A stretch of DNA of 64,000 nt from Schlegelella_A sp038318385 (GCA_038318385.1 JBBQCD010000010.1:25018-89017); one strand, 5' to 3'; positions 9,801 to 18,916 are shown, counted from the first letter of the stretch. Made by a program: numbers and translations. Notes: generated by a model from the letters alone, not told the origin.

Positions 9801-12800
9801 TTACCGGGCCGTTATCGCCAGCGCGGGTACCTGCAGGCCGAGGCGACGCCGGGCCGCGGCCAGCAGGTCCCGATTCACCGGATTGCGATTGAGAAAGCTG
9901 TCGCGGAACTCGGCCGGCACCTGCGGCAGGGCCCGCTGCGCGATCCACTCGAAGCCGTCGCGCAGCGCGGCGTCGGCGGCGTCGCGTCGCGCAAGCGCGT
10001 CGAACGCCCCGCTGGCGATCCACCAGGCCTCGGCGAGGTAGGTGTCGGCCGGGTGAAAGCGGCGCAGCCGGTCCACCAGGTCGTCGACCTCGGCGGCGTC
10101 GAGGCCGACGCCCTTGGCCCGATGACGCACGCGCAGCACGCGCGCCCGCATGCCGACCGCCAGCTGTTCGCGCGACTCGGCCTCCTCGATCATGTCCGCG
10201 CACGCCGCCGCACCCTCCGCAGGCTCCATCGTCAGCGTGATCTCGAGCCGACCCAGCATGCCGATCAGCGGATCGCGATCGCCGAGTTCTTCGAGCGTGC
10301 GCTCGAGCGAGCGTTCCGGACGTCGTCCGAGAGCACGGTCGATCCGGGTCTGCAGGATCTCGCGGCGCGCATGGGTCGCCGGTGTCGCTGCCCCGGTCCA
10401 TTGCAGTGCCTGGCGGGCGCGCGCGAACTGGCCGAGGTGGATCAGCACGTGCGCCATGTGATTGGCGGTGAGGCCGGTCCAGATACTGCCTGCCCCGCCG
10501 GCAAAGCAGAGCCGGGCGCGCTCGAAGCCGGCGAGCGATTCCGCGTAGCGGCCGAGCGCACCCTCGTGCACCGAGACATAGAGCTCGATCGCGCCCGCGG
10601 GCGGCCCGACCGAGATGCCGAGAGGATCGTTGAGGGCGCGGGCGCGGCGCGCATGATCGAGCGCGTGCTCGACGCGGCCGAGATTGCCCTCCACCAGCGC
10701 CAGGTTCGACGTCAGCGTCGCCAGTTCGGCATGGTCGCCGGCTTCCTGGGCCGAGGCCATGGCCTGCCGCAGCGCTTCTGCGGTGTCGTGGGCGCGCTGC
10801 GCGGCCTTCAGCGCATAGGCGTAGTCGGACCAGAAATGGTGCCGCTGCTCGGCATCGCCGTGGGCGATGACGAGGTCGCGGAAGGGTTCGATCGACGCCA
10901 GCGCCTCCGTGGCGCGGCCGGCCTGGGCCAGCGCCACTGCGAGCAGCCGGGCCGCCTCGAAGCGCGGCCATTGCGCGTCGAGTCGCGTGGCGGCCTCGAG
11001 GGCCGATCGCGCGGCGGCCTCGCCTTCGCGCGCCTGCCCGCCCATCAGGCAGACGCAGGCGCGCGAGGTCAGGGCGCGCATGCGTTGCGGCTCGGTGCGC
11101 TGGTCGGCGTCGAGACGGTCGACCAGCGCCGCTGCCGCCTCGAGGCCGCGACACAGGATGACGCCTTCGACACTGTCGCAGCGTGCATCGAAGGCCTTGC
11201 CGACCTGGCCGGCCTGGTCGAAGCCTTCGGCGGCGCGCTCCCACAGCGCGACCTCGTCGCTGCGCCGCGACGCCCGCCGGGCCTCCCGCGCAGCCGCGGC
11301 ATAGCACTCGCCGGAACGGCTCCAGGACTGGGCCGCGGCCCAGTGCGGCGCGACCCGCGCGGGCGCGCGCCCCAGTGTCTGGAGGCTCGCGGCGAGGCGG
11401 GCGTGCAGGGCCCGGGCGATGCCGTCGGGCAGGCCCCGCAACAAGGTTTCGGCGATCACGTCATGGGTGAACCGGCCGTGGCTCAGCAGCTGCGCCGCTT
11501 CGAGCTGGCGCCAGGGTTCGACCATGTCGAGAGGATGACTCTCGAGCACCGCAGCGGCCACGTCGGCATCGAAATCGGCGCCGGCCAGGGCGGCCACGCG
11601 CGCCAGCTTCAGCGCCGGCTCCGCGAGCAGTGCCAGGCGGCGCTCGATCAGGGCGTCGAGGGCCGCCGGTACCGGCAGGCGCGTGCCGCCCGGCGCCGGT
11701 GCGGCCTCGCCGAGCGCGAGCAGCGCGCGCACCGTCTCGAGCGCGAACAGGGGGTTGCCGCCGCTGTGGCGGGCGAGTGCCGCGCTCCAGGCCCGCGGAT
11801 CGAACTGCGGCAAGCCGAGCGACGACAGCAGGTCGGCGATCTGCGCCGCGTCGAGCAGTGCCACGCGAAGCGTCTCGACCTGGTGGGGCTCGCTGTCGGC
11901 GAGCCAGGCCTGCAGCGCCGCTGGCATCTCCTGCGTGCGCACCCCGAGCACCCAGGCGAGACGGCAGCGCCGCGGATCGGCCAGCGCCAGCAAGGTCTCG
12001 AGGGAGGCCTCGTCGGCATGGTGGAGGTCGTCGACGATCACGCCGGAGATGCCGGACGCGGCCCAGGCTTCGAGGGCCGCCGCGAATGCCTGCTGGAGGC
12101 GCAGCGGGTCGAGGCGCGCGGTCGGCGCTGTGCCGAAAGCCGGGACCAGGCGTGCGAGTTCCATGCGGGCCCACTCCGGCAACACCGACTCGCAACGGTC
12201 CGCGGCGAGGCCGGCGATGCGGGCGAGCAGCGCGTAAGGCACGCGCGCATCGCCGGCCTGCCCGCCACTGGCGAGGACCGCCGGATGAGAGCGGACGGCG
12301 GCTTCGAGCAGGCGGCTCTTGCCGATTCCCGGTTCTCCGTGAAGCAGCAGCACGCGCTGCCCGGCGATCGCCTCGCCGATGCGCATCTGCTCGACGTCGC
12401 GGCCGATCAGCTGCGGGGGGCGCAGCACGCTGATCGGCGGCGCGAGCGGACGCGCTCCGGGCTCGGCGGTGCCGGAACCGATCGTTGCCGCGAGCGCCAG
12501 CGTCTCCGGGTCCGGCGACGCGCCGAGCTCGTCGTGCAGCAGCGTCCGGCAGCGCTCGAAGGCGGCGAGCGCTGCACCCCGGTCGCCGCGCAGGTAGTGC
12601 AGACGCATCAGGCGCCGGTGCGCATGCTCGAGCAGCGGCACGTCGGCCACGAGTCGCTGCGCATAGCGCAGCGCGACGACGATCTCCTGCCGGCTTTCGT
12701 GGCGTGACGCGCAGTCGGCGATCCAGTCGCTGCGCCGCTGCCGCCAGCCTGCGCGCGCCGCTTCGACCCAGTCGTCGAGGTCGACGGTGTCGCCGTAGTC

Positions 12801-13169
12801 CAGGCCTTCGAGCAGTTCGCCGATGGCGGCTTGGGCGTCCTGGGCCAGCCGCCCGGCGGCGTCGACCAGGTCGACCCCGACGCCTTCTCCCAGCCGCAGT
12901 TCGTCGTGGCCGACGACGAGCTCGGCACCCGCGGCCCGCTGCAGCCTGAAGAGTCGCTGGCGCAGGCTGTTGCGCGCCAGCGCGGCCGGAGCTTCGGGCC
13001 ACAGCAGCGCCGCCAGGCCGGCACGCGAGCGCGTGCCATCGAGGGCCAGCAACGCGAGGAGGGCGGCCGCCTTGCGTTCCAGCGCGACGCGCAGACCGTC
13101 GATACCGATCAACCCCGGCGGGCCGATCAGTTCGAGTCGCGGGCGCTGCACGTCGCTCGGAGAGGACAT
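9801..13169 (-). CDS. BTAD-ATPase-TPR transcriptional regulator (SARP/LuxR-ATPase-like)
   Basis: A 1122-residue multidomain protein. Residues 10-95 look like a degenerate winged-helix effector domain (LELIGPPGLIGIDG, then SRAGLAALLWPEAP and NSLRQRLFRLQR). Residues 98-230 form a bacterial transcriptional activator (BTAD) helical repeat domain ending with HRRLMRLHYLRGDRGAALAAFE. An AAA/STAND-type ATPase follows, with Walker A GEPGIGKS at 278-285 and Walker B GVIVDDLHHAD at about 376-386. The C-terminal half is TPR-like helical repeats. Such proteins sense a signal through the repeats and use the ATPase as a switch. It lies 102 bases from, and divergent to, a secreted-protein operon that it may control. 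The reading frame stays open upstream only because of GC bias. Confidence 0.85.
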   Translation of the reverse strand: MSSPSDVQRPRLELIGPPGLIGIDGLRVALERKAAALLALLALDGTRSRAGLAALLWPEAPAALARNSLRQRLFRLQRAAGAELVVGHDELRLGEGVGVDLVDAAGRLAQDAQAAIGELLEGLDYGDTVDLDDWVEAARAGWRQRRSDWIADCASRHESRQEIVVALRYAQRLVADVPLLEHAHRRLMRLHYLRGDRGAALAAFERCRTLLHDELGASPDPETLALAATIGSGTAEPGARPLAPPISVLRPPQLIGRDVEQMRIGEAIAGQRVLLLHGEPGIGKSRLLEAAVRSHPAVLASGGQAGDARVPYALLARIAGLAADRCESVLPEWARMELARLVPAFGTAPTARLDPLRLQQAFAAALEAWAASGISGVIVDDLHHADEASLETLLALADPRRCRLAWVLGVRTQEMPAALQAWLADSEPHQVETLRVALLDAAQIADLLSSLGLPQFDPRAWSAALARHSGGNPLFALETVRALLALGEAAPAPGGTRLPVPAALDALIERRLALLAEPALKLARVAALAGADFDADVAAAVLESHPLDMVEPWRQLEAAQLLSHGRFTHDVIAETLLRGLPDGIARALHARLAASLQTLGRAPARVAPHWAAAQSWSRSGECYAAAAREARRASRRSDEVALWERAAEGFDQAGQVGKAFDARCDSVEGVILCRGLEAAAALVDRLDADQRTEPQRMRALTSRACVCLMGGQAREGEAAARSALEAATRLDAQWPRFEAARLLAVALAQAGRATEALASIEPFRDLVIAHGDAEQRHHFWSDYAYALKAAQRAHDTAEALRQAMASAQEAGDHAELATLTSNLALVEGNLGRVEHALDHARRARALNDPLGISVGPPAGAIELYVSVHEGALGRYAESLAGFERARLCFAGGAGSIWTGLTANHMAHVLIHLGQFARARQALQWTGAATPATHARREILQTRIDRALGRRPERSLERTLEELGDRDPLIGMLGRLEITLTMEPAEGAAACADMIEEAESREQLAVGMRARVLRVRHRAKGVGLDAAEVDDLVDRLRRFHPADTYLAEAWWIASGAFDALARRDAADAALRDGFEWIAQRALPQVPAEFRDSFLNRNPVNRDLLAAARRRLGLQVPALAITAR

Positions 13170-13271
13170 GCGGTCGATCCTAAGTGAAGGTCCGGGCCGA
13201 AGCGATAACGCCTCGGTAACGCCGGGCGCCGACAGTCCTCGCCAGACCACCGTCCTTTCAAGGAGCCCATC

Positions 13272-14543
13272 ATGCGACCGACGTTCTCCTGCGTTCCTGC
13301 CCCGAGAGCGCTGCGGTCGCGACTGCGCCGCCTCGGTGCCGCGACCCTGCTCGCAGCGAGCGCCGCGCTTCCCGCCTTCGGCGCCGGCGATCCGTGCGCA
13401 GGCGTTGCGCACTGCCGCAACCTGGGGCCGTTCACGGCCACCGTCGTCAAGGTCAACGTCACCCGGCAGGACAGCGTGACGGCGTACCAGGGCGTGCGCA
13501 CGACGGTGCGCTTCACCAACGTATCCGATCGCCCTCTCATCCTCGGCTACCGGGATCGATCGAGTTCGGTGACGGACGACAAGGGGCTGGCCTATCGCTG
13601 GTCGTCCAAGGCCTCGGGCATCGGCCTCGTCGGCCGCGACTCGGCCGACCCGCAGTTCCGGCTCGCCCCGGGCGAGTCGCGCGAAGCCTCGTTCGAGGGC
13701 GTCCTCCAGTACAGCCTGCGCCGCCAGGTGGCCGGCAGCGTGTTCTCGCACGACATCACCATCGTCCAGCTGGCGATCGTCGATGGCCAGCGCGTGCGCG
13801 AGCAACGCGACCATGCGCTGGGCTTCACCGACCTGACCGCGAGCTCCGGCTTCGCCGCGGCGCCGCATGCGCCGTCGCCGTCCCTCGGCACGCCCTCCCA
13901 GGTCGTGCCGGCCGGCAGCACGATGGCGCCCGGAAGCACCGCGGCCGCACCTGCTGTCGCTGCGGGTGCCGACGCCTGCGCCGGCGCCGTCGCCTGCCAG
14001 GCCACCGGACCGCTGGTCGCCACGGTCATGCGGGTCAATGTGACCCAGTCGGGCAACGTCACCGCCTACCAGACGGTGCGCACCACGGTGCGCTTCACCA
14101 ATGTCGGCGCCGGCCCGCTGATCCTCGGCTACCGCAAGGGCAGCGGCGCAGTCAGCGACAACACCGGCCAGGCGTACCGCTGGGCCTCCAAGGCGATCGG
14201 CATCGGGGTCGTCGACGGCGCCTCGGCGGATCCGCAGTTCCGCCTGGCCGTCGGCGAGTCGCGCGAGGCGGCGTTCGAGTCGACGCTGCAATACAACGTG
14301 CGCCACAGCCACCCCGGCACTGTGTTCTCGCAAGATCTGACGATCGCCGAGCTCGCCATCGTCGGTCCGAGCCAGGTGCGCACGCAGCACGAGTACGCGC
14401 TGAGCTTCTCCAACCTCTCTGCCGGCACTTCGCTGGCGCCGGCCATCGGGGGTGGTTCCGGCGCAATGGCCGGCGGCCCGGCCCCGGACGCGCTGCAGAC
14501 CGTCAACAAGGTCGTCGACCTTTTCAAGGCGTTCAAGAAATGA
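13272..14543 (+). CDS. Secreted protein with two tandem copies of an unknown domain
   Basis: A 423-residue protein with a signal peptide ending near AFGAG (residue 38). The mature part is an internal duplication: residues 39-189 and 233-384 align almost residue for residue. Each copy has a C-x5-C pair (DPCAGVAHC and DACAGAVAC), a VNVT block, TAYQ-VRTTVRFTNV, PLILGYR, then AYRW-SKA-GIG, SADPQFRLA-GESREA-F and VFS-D-TI. A low-complexity Ala/Pro/Ser linker joins them, and a short charged tail ends LFKAFKK. The pattern suggests a beta-sandwich repeat held by a disulfide. I do not recognise the family. AAGGAG lies upstream of the ATG. It heads a small plus-strand set of secreted proteins opposite the large regulator. 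Confidence 0.82.
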   Translation: MRPTFSCVPAPRALRSRLRRLGAATLLAASAALPAFGAGDPCAGVAHCRNLGPFTATVVKVNVTRQDSVTAYQGVRTTVRFTNVSDRPLILGYRDRSSSVTDDKGLAYRWSSKASGIGLVGRDSADPQFRLAPGESREASFEGVLQYSLRRQVAGSVFSHDITIVQLAIVDGQRVREQRDHALGFTDLTASSGFAAAPHAPSPSLGTPSQVVPAGSTMAPGSTAAAPAVAAGADACAGAVACQATGPLVATVMRVNVTQSGNVTAYQTVRTTVRFTNVGAGPLILGYRKGSGAVSDNTGQAYRWASKAIGIGVVDGASADPQFRLAVGESREAAFESTLQYNVRHSHPGTVFSQDLTIAELAIVGPSQVRTQHEYALSFSNLSAGTSLAPAIGGGSGAMAGGPAPDALQTVNKVVDLFKAFKK

Positions 14544-14580
14544 GCGCCCGTGCCGCTGTCGACCCATTCAGGAGGATCCG

Positions 14581-15609
14581 ATGAACCATCCCATGACTCG
14601 ACATCATCGTGCGGCGAACGCCGCCCTTGGCGTGGCCTTCCTGCTGGCCATCTCGGGCTGCGGCAAGTCCGAGTCCCCGGCTCCAGCCAAACCCGCGACC
14701 CCGGTCGCGGCCGCGAAGGTCGCGACAGCAAGCGGCGGCGGCGAGGGCGGTGCCACGGCCGAGGAGGTCGCGCGGCAGGCGCGCGCTGCCGTGGCCTGCC
14801 CGGCGAAGATCGCCACGCCGCCACGGGCCGAAAAAGCGCCGGTGGACGACGTCGTCGGCGTGCGGCCCGGCCTCGGCTACGAGGAAGCGCTCGGCGCCGT
14901 GCTTTGCAGCCATCCGCTGCTGGTGCCCGGCAGCGCGGTCGGCCGCGGCTTCAACCTCAAGGTCGCGCAGGCGTCGTCGCTGCGCCAGGGCTTCACCGCG
15001 CGCGCCGCCGAGCCCCGCGTCGTCAAGACCAGCAAGCAGATCCTTCGGGAGATGCAGAACGAGACGATCGCACGCGGCGGCAACTCGATTCGCGAGGACC
15101 TGAAGCCGGGGCAGGTGAAATGGTTCGTCGGCACGATGGGCCTGCCGGGGCAGGAACGGGTGCTGAGCGTGGCGCGCGAGGAGCGCTTCGTCGCCGCGGA
15201 GAGTCCGACCGTGGCCAGCGTCACCGCGGCGCTGCTGAAGAAGTACGGCCCGCCGACCGAGAACCAGCCAGCGGCGAGTTCGCGGCTGCCGCTGCTGCGC
15301 TGGGCCCACGACCCGCTCGGACGGTTGGTCACGGAGACCTCGCCGCTGTTTCACAAGTGCGTCGGCAGCTCCGATCCGGACGGCGGCGCGAACCTCTCGC
15401 CCGATTGCGGCCTCGTGGTCCAGGCGATCCTGATCCCGCAGAAGGACAACCCCGACCTCGTCGACCGCATGCAGGTCGGCGTCGTCGACCAGGCCGGCGG
15501 CTATCGCCTGATCAGCGACACCGAGCGCGCTCTCGGCCAGGCCGATCAGCAGCGTCGAAGCCAGGAGGTCGAGCGGGCGGCGAAGAACACCAAGGGACCG
15601 TCGCTGTGA
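14581..15609 (+). CDS. Lipoprotein of unknown function
   Basis: A 342-residue protein starting at an ATG with AGGA just upstream. It has a lipoprotein signal with lipobox LAISGC (Cys27), then a Lys/Pro/Ala-rich linker. The C-terminal part contains VVGVRPGLGYEEALGAVLCSHP, a motif seen in small periplasmic or outer-membrane proteins that repeat a 'G-M-x-x-A' fold, followed by VTAALLKKYGPP, which resembles the same fold. Two later cysteines (FHKCVGSSD and LSPDCGL) could form a disulfide. No family is recognised with confidence. It is 37 bases after the duplicated-domain gene and overlaps the next gene, so one operon is likely. Confidence 0.75.
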   Translation: MNHPMTRHHRAANAALGVAFLLAISGCGKSESPAPAKPATPVAAAKVATASGGGEGGATAEEVARQARAAVACPAKIATPPRAEKAPVDDVVGVRPGLGYEEALGAVLCSHPLLVPGSAVGRGFNLKVAQASSLRQGFTARAAEPRVVKTSKQILREMQNETIARGGNSIREDLKPGQVKWFVGTMGLPGQERVLSVAREERFVAAESPTVASVTAALLKKYGPPTENQPAASSRLPLLRWAHDPLGRLVTETSPLFHKCVGSSDPDGGANLSPDCGLVVQAILIPQKDNPDLVDRMQVGVVDQAGGYRLISDTERALGQADQQRRSQEVERAAKNTKGPSL

Positions 15610-16433
15610 GGCCGATCCTCGCGGCCACCCTGGGCGCCGCGTCGGCCGCGATCGTGCTGGCACTGGCGGCCTGCGATCGGCTCGGGACGGCGGCGGCCAT
15701 CGTGCCGACGACATCGGCTGCGCTTTCCGTTGCGGCGCCTTCCGGGCAGGGGCGGCAGCCCGCGGCGGCGGCGGTGCTGTCAGGCGCGCCGGAGACCACC
15801 GCCGCTGTACTCCAGCGCCCTGTTGCGGCTCAGCACCGTGCTGCAGTGCCGCAGGCTCCTGTTGCCGTCGGCTCGCGCTTCGCCGGCCGCAGCCGCGAAG
15901 TCGTCAACCCCGACAACGCGACGATGGTCCTGCTCTACCAGGACCTTGCCGGCCTGAAGCCGCCGATGGAGGAATGGGTCGAGAAAGACGGGCGCGTGCA
16001 GTTCGCCGCGCCGCCCGAGAAGGCGGCACGGCGCGAGGCGGTGCGCGCCGAGCTGGAAGCGGCGAGCGCCGCCGTTCAGGGCATCGGCAGGATCCGCTTG
16101 TCGATCGACAATGCCGGCCTCAGCGACTACGACCCCGCCAACGGCGAGTTCACGGTCCAGGCCTTGAGCCCGTCCTCGGAGCTCGGCTTCGCCGCCCTCG
16201 GCCGAAAGGTCGTCACCCGGTTTGCAAACGGCGACACCGTGCAGTTCTGGGCGGTGCCGCCCGCGCAGGCACAGGCCGTGCGCGACCGGATTCGAAGCCG
16301 GCCCGTCGCACTCGATGTCGTGCTGCGGATCATCGATGTCCAGCCCGGCCCGAGTGGTGGTGCCATCGTCACCCACGTCGAGTCGTACGCCTTGCGAGCG
16401 AGCGACGGGACGACACTGGCGCGGATCCCTTGA
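15606..16433 (+). CDS. Lipoprotein of unknown function, translationally coupled
   Basis: A 275-residue protein starting at a GTG that overlaps the previous stop codon by four bases (GTGA). Lipobox LAAC places the acylated Cys at residue 23. After a long Ala/Pro/Gln linker the folded part begins near residue 95 (RSREVVNPDNATMVLLYQDLAG). It ends with a VVLRIIDVQPGPSGGAIVTHVESYALR strand region that has a DUF4852-like look; that assignment is only an impression. Its close coupling to the preceding lipoprotein suggests that both act together in the periplasm. Confidence 0.72.
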   Translation: MRPILAATLGAASAAIVLALAACDRLGTAAAIVPTTSAALSVAAPSGQGRQPAAAAVLSGAPETTAAVLQRPVAAQHRAAVPQAPVAVGSRFAGRSREVVNPDNATMVLLYQDLAGLKPPMEEWVEKDGRVQFAAPPEKAARREAVRAELEAASAAVQGIGRIRLSIDNAGLSDYDPANGEFTVQALSPSSELGFAALGRKVVTRFANGDTVQFWAVPPAQAQAVRDRIRSRPVALDVVLRIIDVQPGPSGGAIVTHVESYALRASDGTTLARIP

Positions 16434-16558
16434 ACCCCACGACGTGAGCGATCATGAATGCCCGTCCATCCATGCCCCACCCAGTACTCAACCCCTCGGC
16501 GCCCGGGCTGTCGGGCGCAAGCCGCCGCCTTGGCGGCGTGTCGACCAGGAGCTGCAAC

Positions 16559-16990
16559 ATGACCATCGAATCGCATCCGATCCGGCGGGCTTGCGCCATT
16601 GCCGTTGCCGGCCTGGCGCTGGCCGCCTCCACGTGGGCGCAGAAGGCGCCCGAGGCCTGGGAGCATCTCGAGACTCCCGCCTTCAAGACGGCGTGGACCC
16701 AGGCACTCGGGGCGAAGGCGCGCACGCCCTGGCTGGCGCGGCGCGACGGGCCGGCGCCGCAGCCGGTCTATCAGCAGGTCGCCGGCGAGCGCTACGTGAT
16801 GAACTCGTTCTGCAAGAACCACGACTGCAACGACTACAGCGCGGTGCTCCTCTATTCGCCGCAGCGCAAGGTCGTCTACGGGACCGTCTTCGAGAAAGGG
16901 CGCACCACGCTGCTCGGCGAGCCGCCCCCTGCCGTGGCGACGGAGCTTGCCGCGCTGTGGAAGAAGGAGTGGCGCTCGGCGCCGAAATGA
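16559..16990 (+). CDS. Ivy-family (inhibitor of vertebrate lysozyme) periplasmic protein
   Basis: A 143-residue protein. The start is the ATG eight bases after AGGAG; a longer frame from 16454 has no ribosome site and would bury the signal peptide. Residues 1-28 form a signal peptide ending STWAQ. The diagnostic element is the cysteine loop CKNHDCND (Cys85 and Cys90), matching the CKPHDC loop that Ivy proteins insert into the lysozyme active site, followed by a VVYGTVFEKG strand pair. Family members inhibit C-type lysozymes or lytic transglycosylases. Here the loop has Asn for Pro, so the inhibitor strength could differ. Confidence 0.85.
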   Translation: MTIESHPIRRACAIAVAGLALAASTWAQKAPEAWEHLETPAFKTAWTQALGAKARTPWLARRDGPAPQPVYQQVAGERYVMNSFCKNHDCNDYSAVLLYSPQRKVVYGTVFEKGRTTLLGEPPPAVATELAALWKKEWRSAPK

Positions 16991-17066
16991 CGCCGGGCAC
17001 CGGCTAGGATCCGCGCAGGCGCCTCGACGCGAGGTCGCGAATCGAAACCGCGCCTGGGGGGTCCCG

Positions 17067-17771
17067 ATGACGACGCCGCTCGACTACCTGAACCCGCAGC
17101 TGCCGCCGCGCCTGAAGCGCGTGACGATGCCGGTCGTCGACGCGAGCGCGCGAACGCTCGAAGGCTACGGCAGGCTGGTCGACGATCCCGCCGCGTGCGA
17201 CGTCGAGATCGTTCGCTGGCCGGCGCGCGGCACCCGGCCCGTCGACGCCGACACCGGCGACCAGGGCGGCACCACCGAGGGCGTGTTCGTCAGCCAGTGG
17301 CAGGGCGACATCCTCTACGGCCGCAACGAGGCCGTCGGCGGCCACTACGTCCTCGCCTATGCGCAGATGCCCGAGTCGGCGCGCACCGACCATGCGTCGG
17401 CACCGCCGCGCATGCTGCTCTGGCACGCGAACTACCACCCCGACGGCGGCCAGCTCTTCTTTCCCTTGGATGCGCTGCCGTTCTACGTCCCGCTGGCCTT
17501 GCCCGGGGACGACGTGACGCCGGAGCGCTTCGTCTGCTTCCGCTTCGACGGCCGCCAGGGGCTCTACATCCATCCCGACATCTGGCACGAGGGCGTCTTC
17601 GGCCTCGCCGGCACGCAGCGCTTCTTCGATCGCCAGGGCGCCGTGCATGCGCGCGTCTCTGTCGACTTCGCGCGCGAGTTCGGGTGTCTGCTCGAGGCGC
17701 CGATCCATGTCGCCGCGTCCGCCGCAACTGCGCTGGCCGGGGCTGCTGCCGGCGCGGAGGCCGGGCGATGA
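17067..17771 (+). CDS. Ureidoglycolate lyase (AllA)-like cupin protein
   Basis: A 234-residue protein. The AllA-like features are a short N-terminal segment, an RWPARGTRPVDADTGDQGGTTEG region, and LYIHPDIWHEGVF near residue 170, which corresponds to the family's G-x-W-H metal-side strand. AllA splits ureidoglycolate into glyoxylate and urea in purine-ring degradation. No other allantoin or urate gene is nearby, so the substrate may differ. The start ATG follows GGGGGG at about six bases. The last codons overlap the start of the next gene, so the two are co-translated. Confidence 0.65.
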   Translation: MTTPLDYLNPQLPPRLKRVTMPVVDASARTLEGYGRLVDDPAACDVEIVRWPARGTRPVDADTGDQGGTTEGVFVSQWQGDILYGRNEAVGGHYVLAYAQMPESARTDHASAPPRMLLWHANYHPDGGQLFFPLDALPFYVPLALPGDDVTPERFVCFRFDGRQGLYIHPDIWHEGVFGLAGTQRFFDRQGAVHARVSVDFAREFGCLLEAPIHVAASAATALAGAAAGAEAGR

Positions 17772-18889
17772 TGCGGCGGCGCCGCTGGATCGCCGCCGTG
17801 GCAGCCGGCGTGACGGTGGCGCCGTGGCCGATCGGTGCGGCGCCGGCCGGCGCTGCAGAGCCGGGCGTCGCGGGACCGGCCCCCGACTCCCTTCGCGACG
17901 CCGTGCGAGCAGCCATCGATGCCGGCGCCGCCCAGGCTCCGCTGACCCACGGCGTGGTCGTCGAGCAGAAGCGGCAGATCGTCGCCGAGGCCTATTTCAG
18001 CGCCGACGACAAGCCCAGCGGCACGTGGTTTCCGCGCCGCGTCGCCTTCGACGCCGGCACGCTCCACGACATGCGCTCGGTGACCAAGAGCGTCGTCGGG
18101 CTGCTCGTCGGCGTGGCCGAAGCGCGCGGCCACCTCGACCCCGAACGTCCGGTGATGGACTGGTTTCCCGAGCACGCGGCGCTGGCCACCGCCGAACGCA
18201 GGGCCATCCGTCTGGAGCATCTGCTGACGATGACGGCGGGCTTCGACTGGGACGAGACCAGCATCACTTACGGCAACCTCGTCAACAGCGAGACGCGGAT
18301 GGGCTTGTCGTCCGATCCCGTGGGCTTCGTGCTGTCCCGCGACATGGTCGCCGCGCCCGGCAGCCGCTTCGCCTACAGCGGCGGCGCAACGCTGCTGCTG
18401 GCGGAGATCGTCGAGCGCGCGACCGGCCAGCCGATCGACACGCTCGCGCGCGAGGCGCTGTTCGCGCCGCTCGGCATCGACCATTTCGAGTGGCGTCGTA
18501 CGCTGCGCGGCAAGGCGCTGCCGTACTCGGGCTTGCGACTGGCGCCGCGGTCGATGGCCAGGATCGGCCGGCTGATGCTCGACGGCGGGCGGGTCGACGA
18601 AGCGACGCTCGTTCCCGAATCGTGGGTCGCGGGACTGCAGCGTCGCCACGTCGCCGACACCGGCGACGGGCTCGGCTACGGCTGGCAGTGGTGGGTCGGG
18701 CGCATCCTCCGCGGCCCCGGCGTCGGGCTCGACTGGTTCGCGGGGCTGGGCAACGGCGGCCAGGTGCTGATGGTCCTGCCGGCGCTCGACGCGACCATCG
18801 CGGTGACGGCAGGGCGCTACAACACCCGGGCCAGCGGACGTCCTTCCCTGGCGATCTGCCAGAAGGTCATCGCGGCCCTGACCGGCTGA
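17768..18889 (+). CDS. Serine hydrolase of the beta-lactamase class C family
   Basis: A 373-residue exported protein with an Arg-rich signal start (MMRRRRWIAAVAAG) and cleavage near GAAPAGAAE. The nucleophile motif S-x-x-K is SVTK at 104-107. The second motif is Tyr-Ser-Gly at 203-205, the Y-x-N position being Y-S-G. The third, KTG-like motif appears as GLGNGGQ near the C-terminus. The spacing and the HLLTMTAGFDWDE segment fit the esterase and peptidase members of the family rather than true beta-lactamases. The start overlaps the AllA-like gene by four bases (ATGA). A perfect hairpin follows the stop. Confidence 0.88.
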   Translation: MMRRRRWIAAVAAGVTVAPWPIGAAPAGAAEPGVAGPAPDSLRDAVRAAIDAGAAQAPLTHGVVVEQKRQIVAEAYFSADDKPSGTWFPRRVAFDAGTLHDMRSVTKSVVGLLVGVAEARGHLDPERPVMDWFPEHAALATAERRAIRLEHLLTMTAGFDWDETSITYGNLVNSETRMGLSSDPVGFVLSRDMVAAPGSRFAYSGGATLLLAEIVERATGQPIDTLAREALFAPLGIDHFEWRRTLRGKALPYSGLRLAPRSMARIGRLMLDGGRVDEATLVPESWVAGLQRRHVADTGDGLGYGWQWWVGRILRGPGVGLDWFAGLGNGGQVLMVLPALDATIAVTAGRYNTRASGRPSLAICQKVIAALTG

Positions 18890-18891
18890 GT

Positions 18892-18915
18892 CGGCCGGGC
18901 GCGGATGCCCGGCCG
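18892..18915. terminator. Bidirectional terminator hairpin
   Basis: A perfect nine-base stem (CGGCCGGGC at 18892-18900 with GCCCGGCCG at 18907-18915) closes a six-base loop. It fills the 27-base gap between the convergent serine hydrolase and DUF4404 genes. There is no long T run on either side, so termination could be factor-assisted. Confidence 0.6.
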
Positions 18916-18916
18916 T

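Noticed and set aside
9780..12707. A 975-codon open frame on the plus strand opposite the large regulator.
   Set aside because: No recognisable domains, low-complexity Arg/Gly/Ala composition, and it mirrors a convincing multidomain gene.
13169..14567. An N-terminal extension of the regulator through the divergent secreted gene (one 1588-codon frame).
   Set aside because: The extension is antisense to a gene with a signal peptide and an internal duplication, and the regulator family starts near the ATG at 13169.
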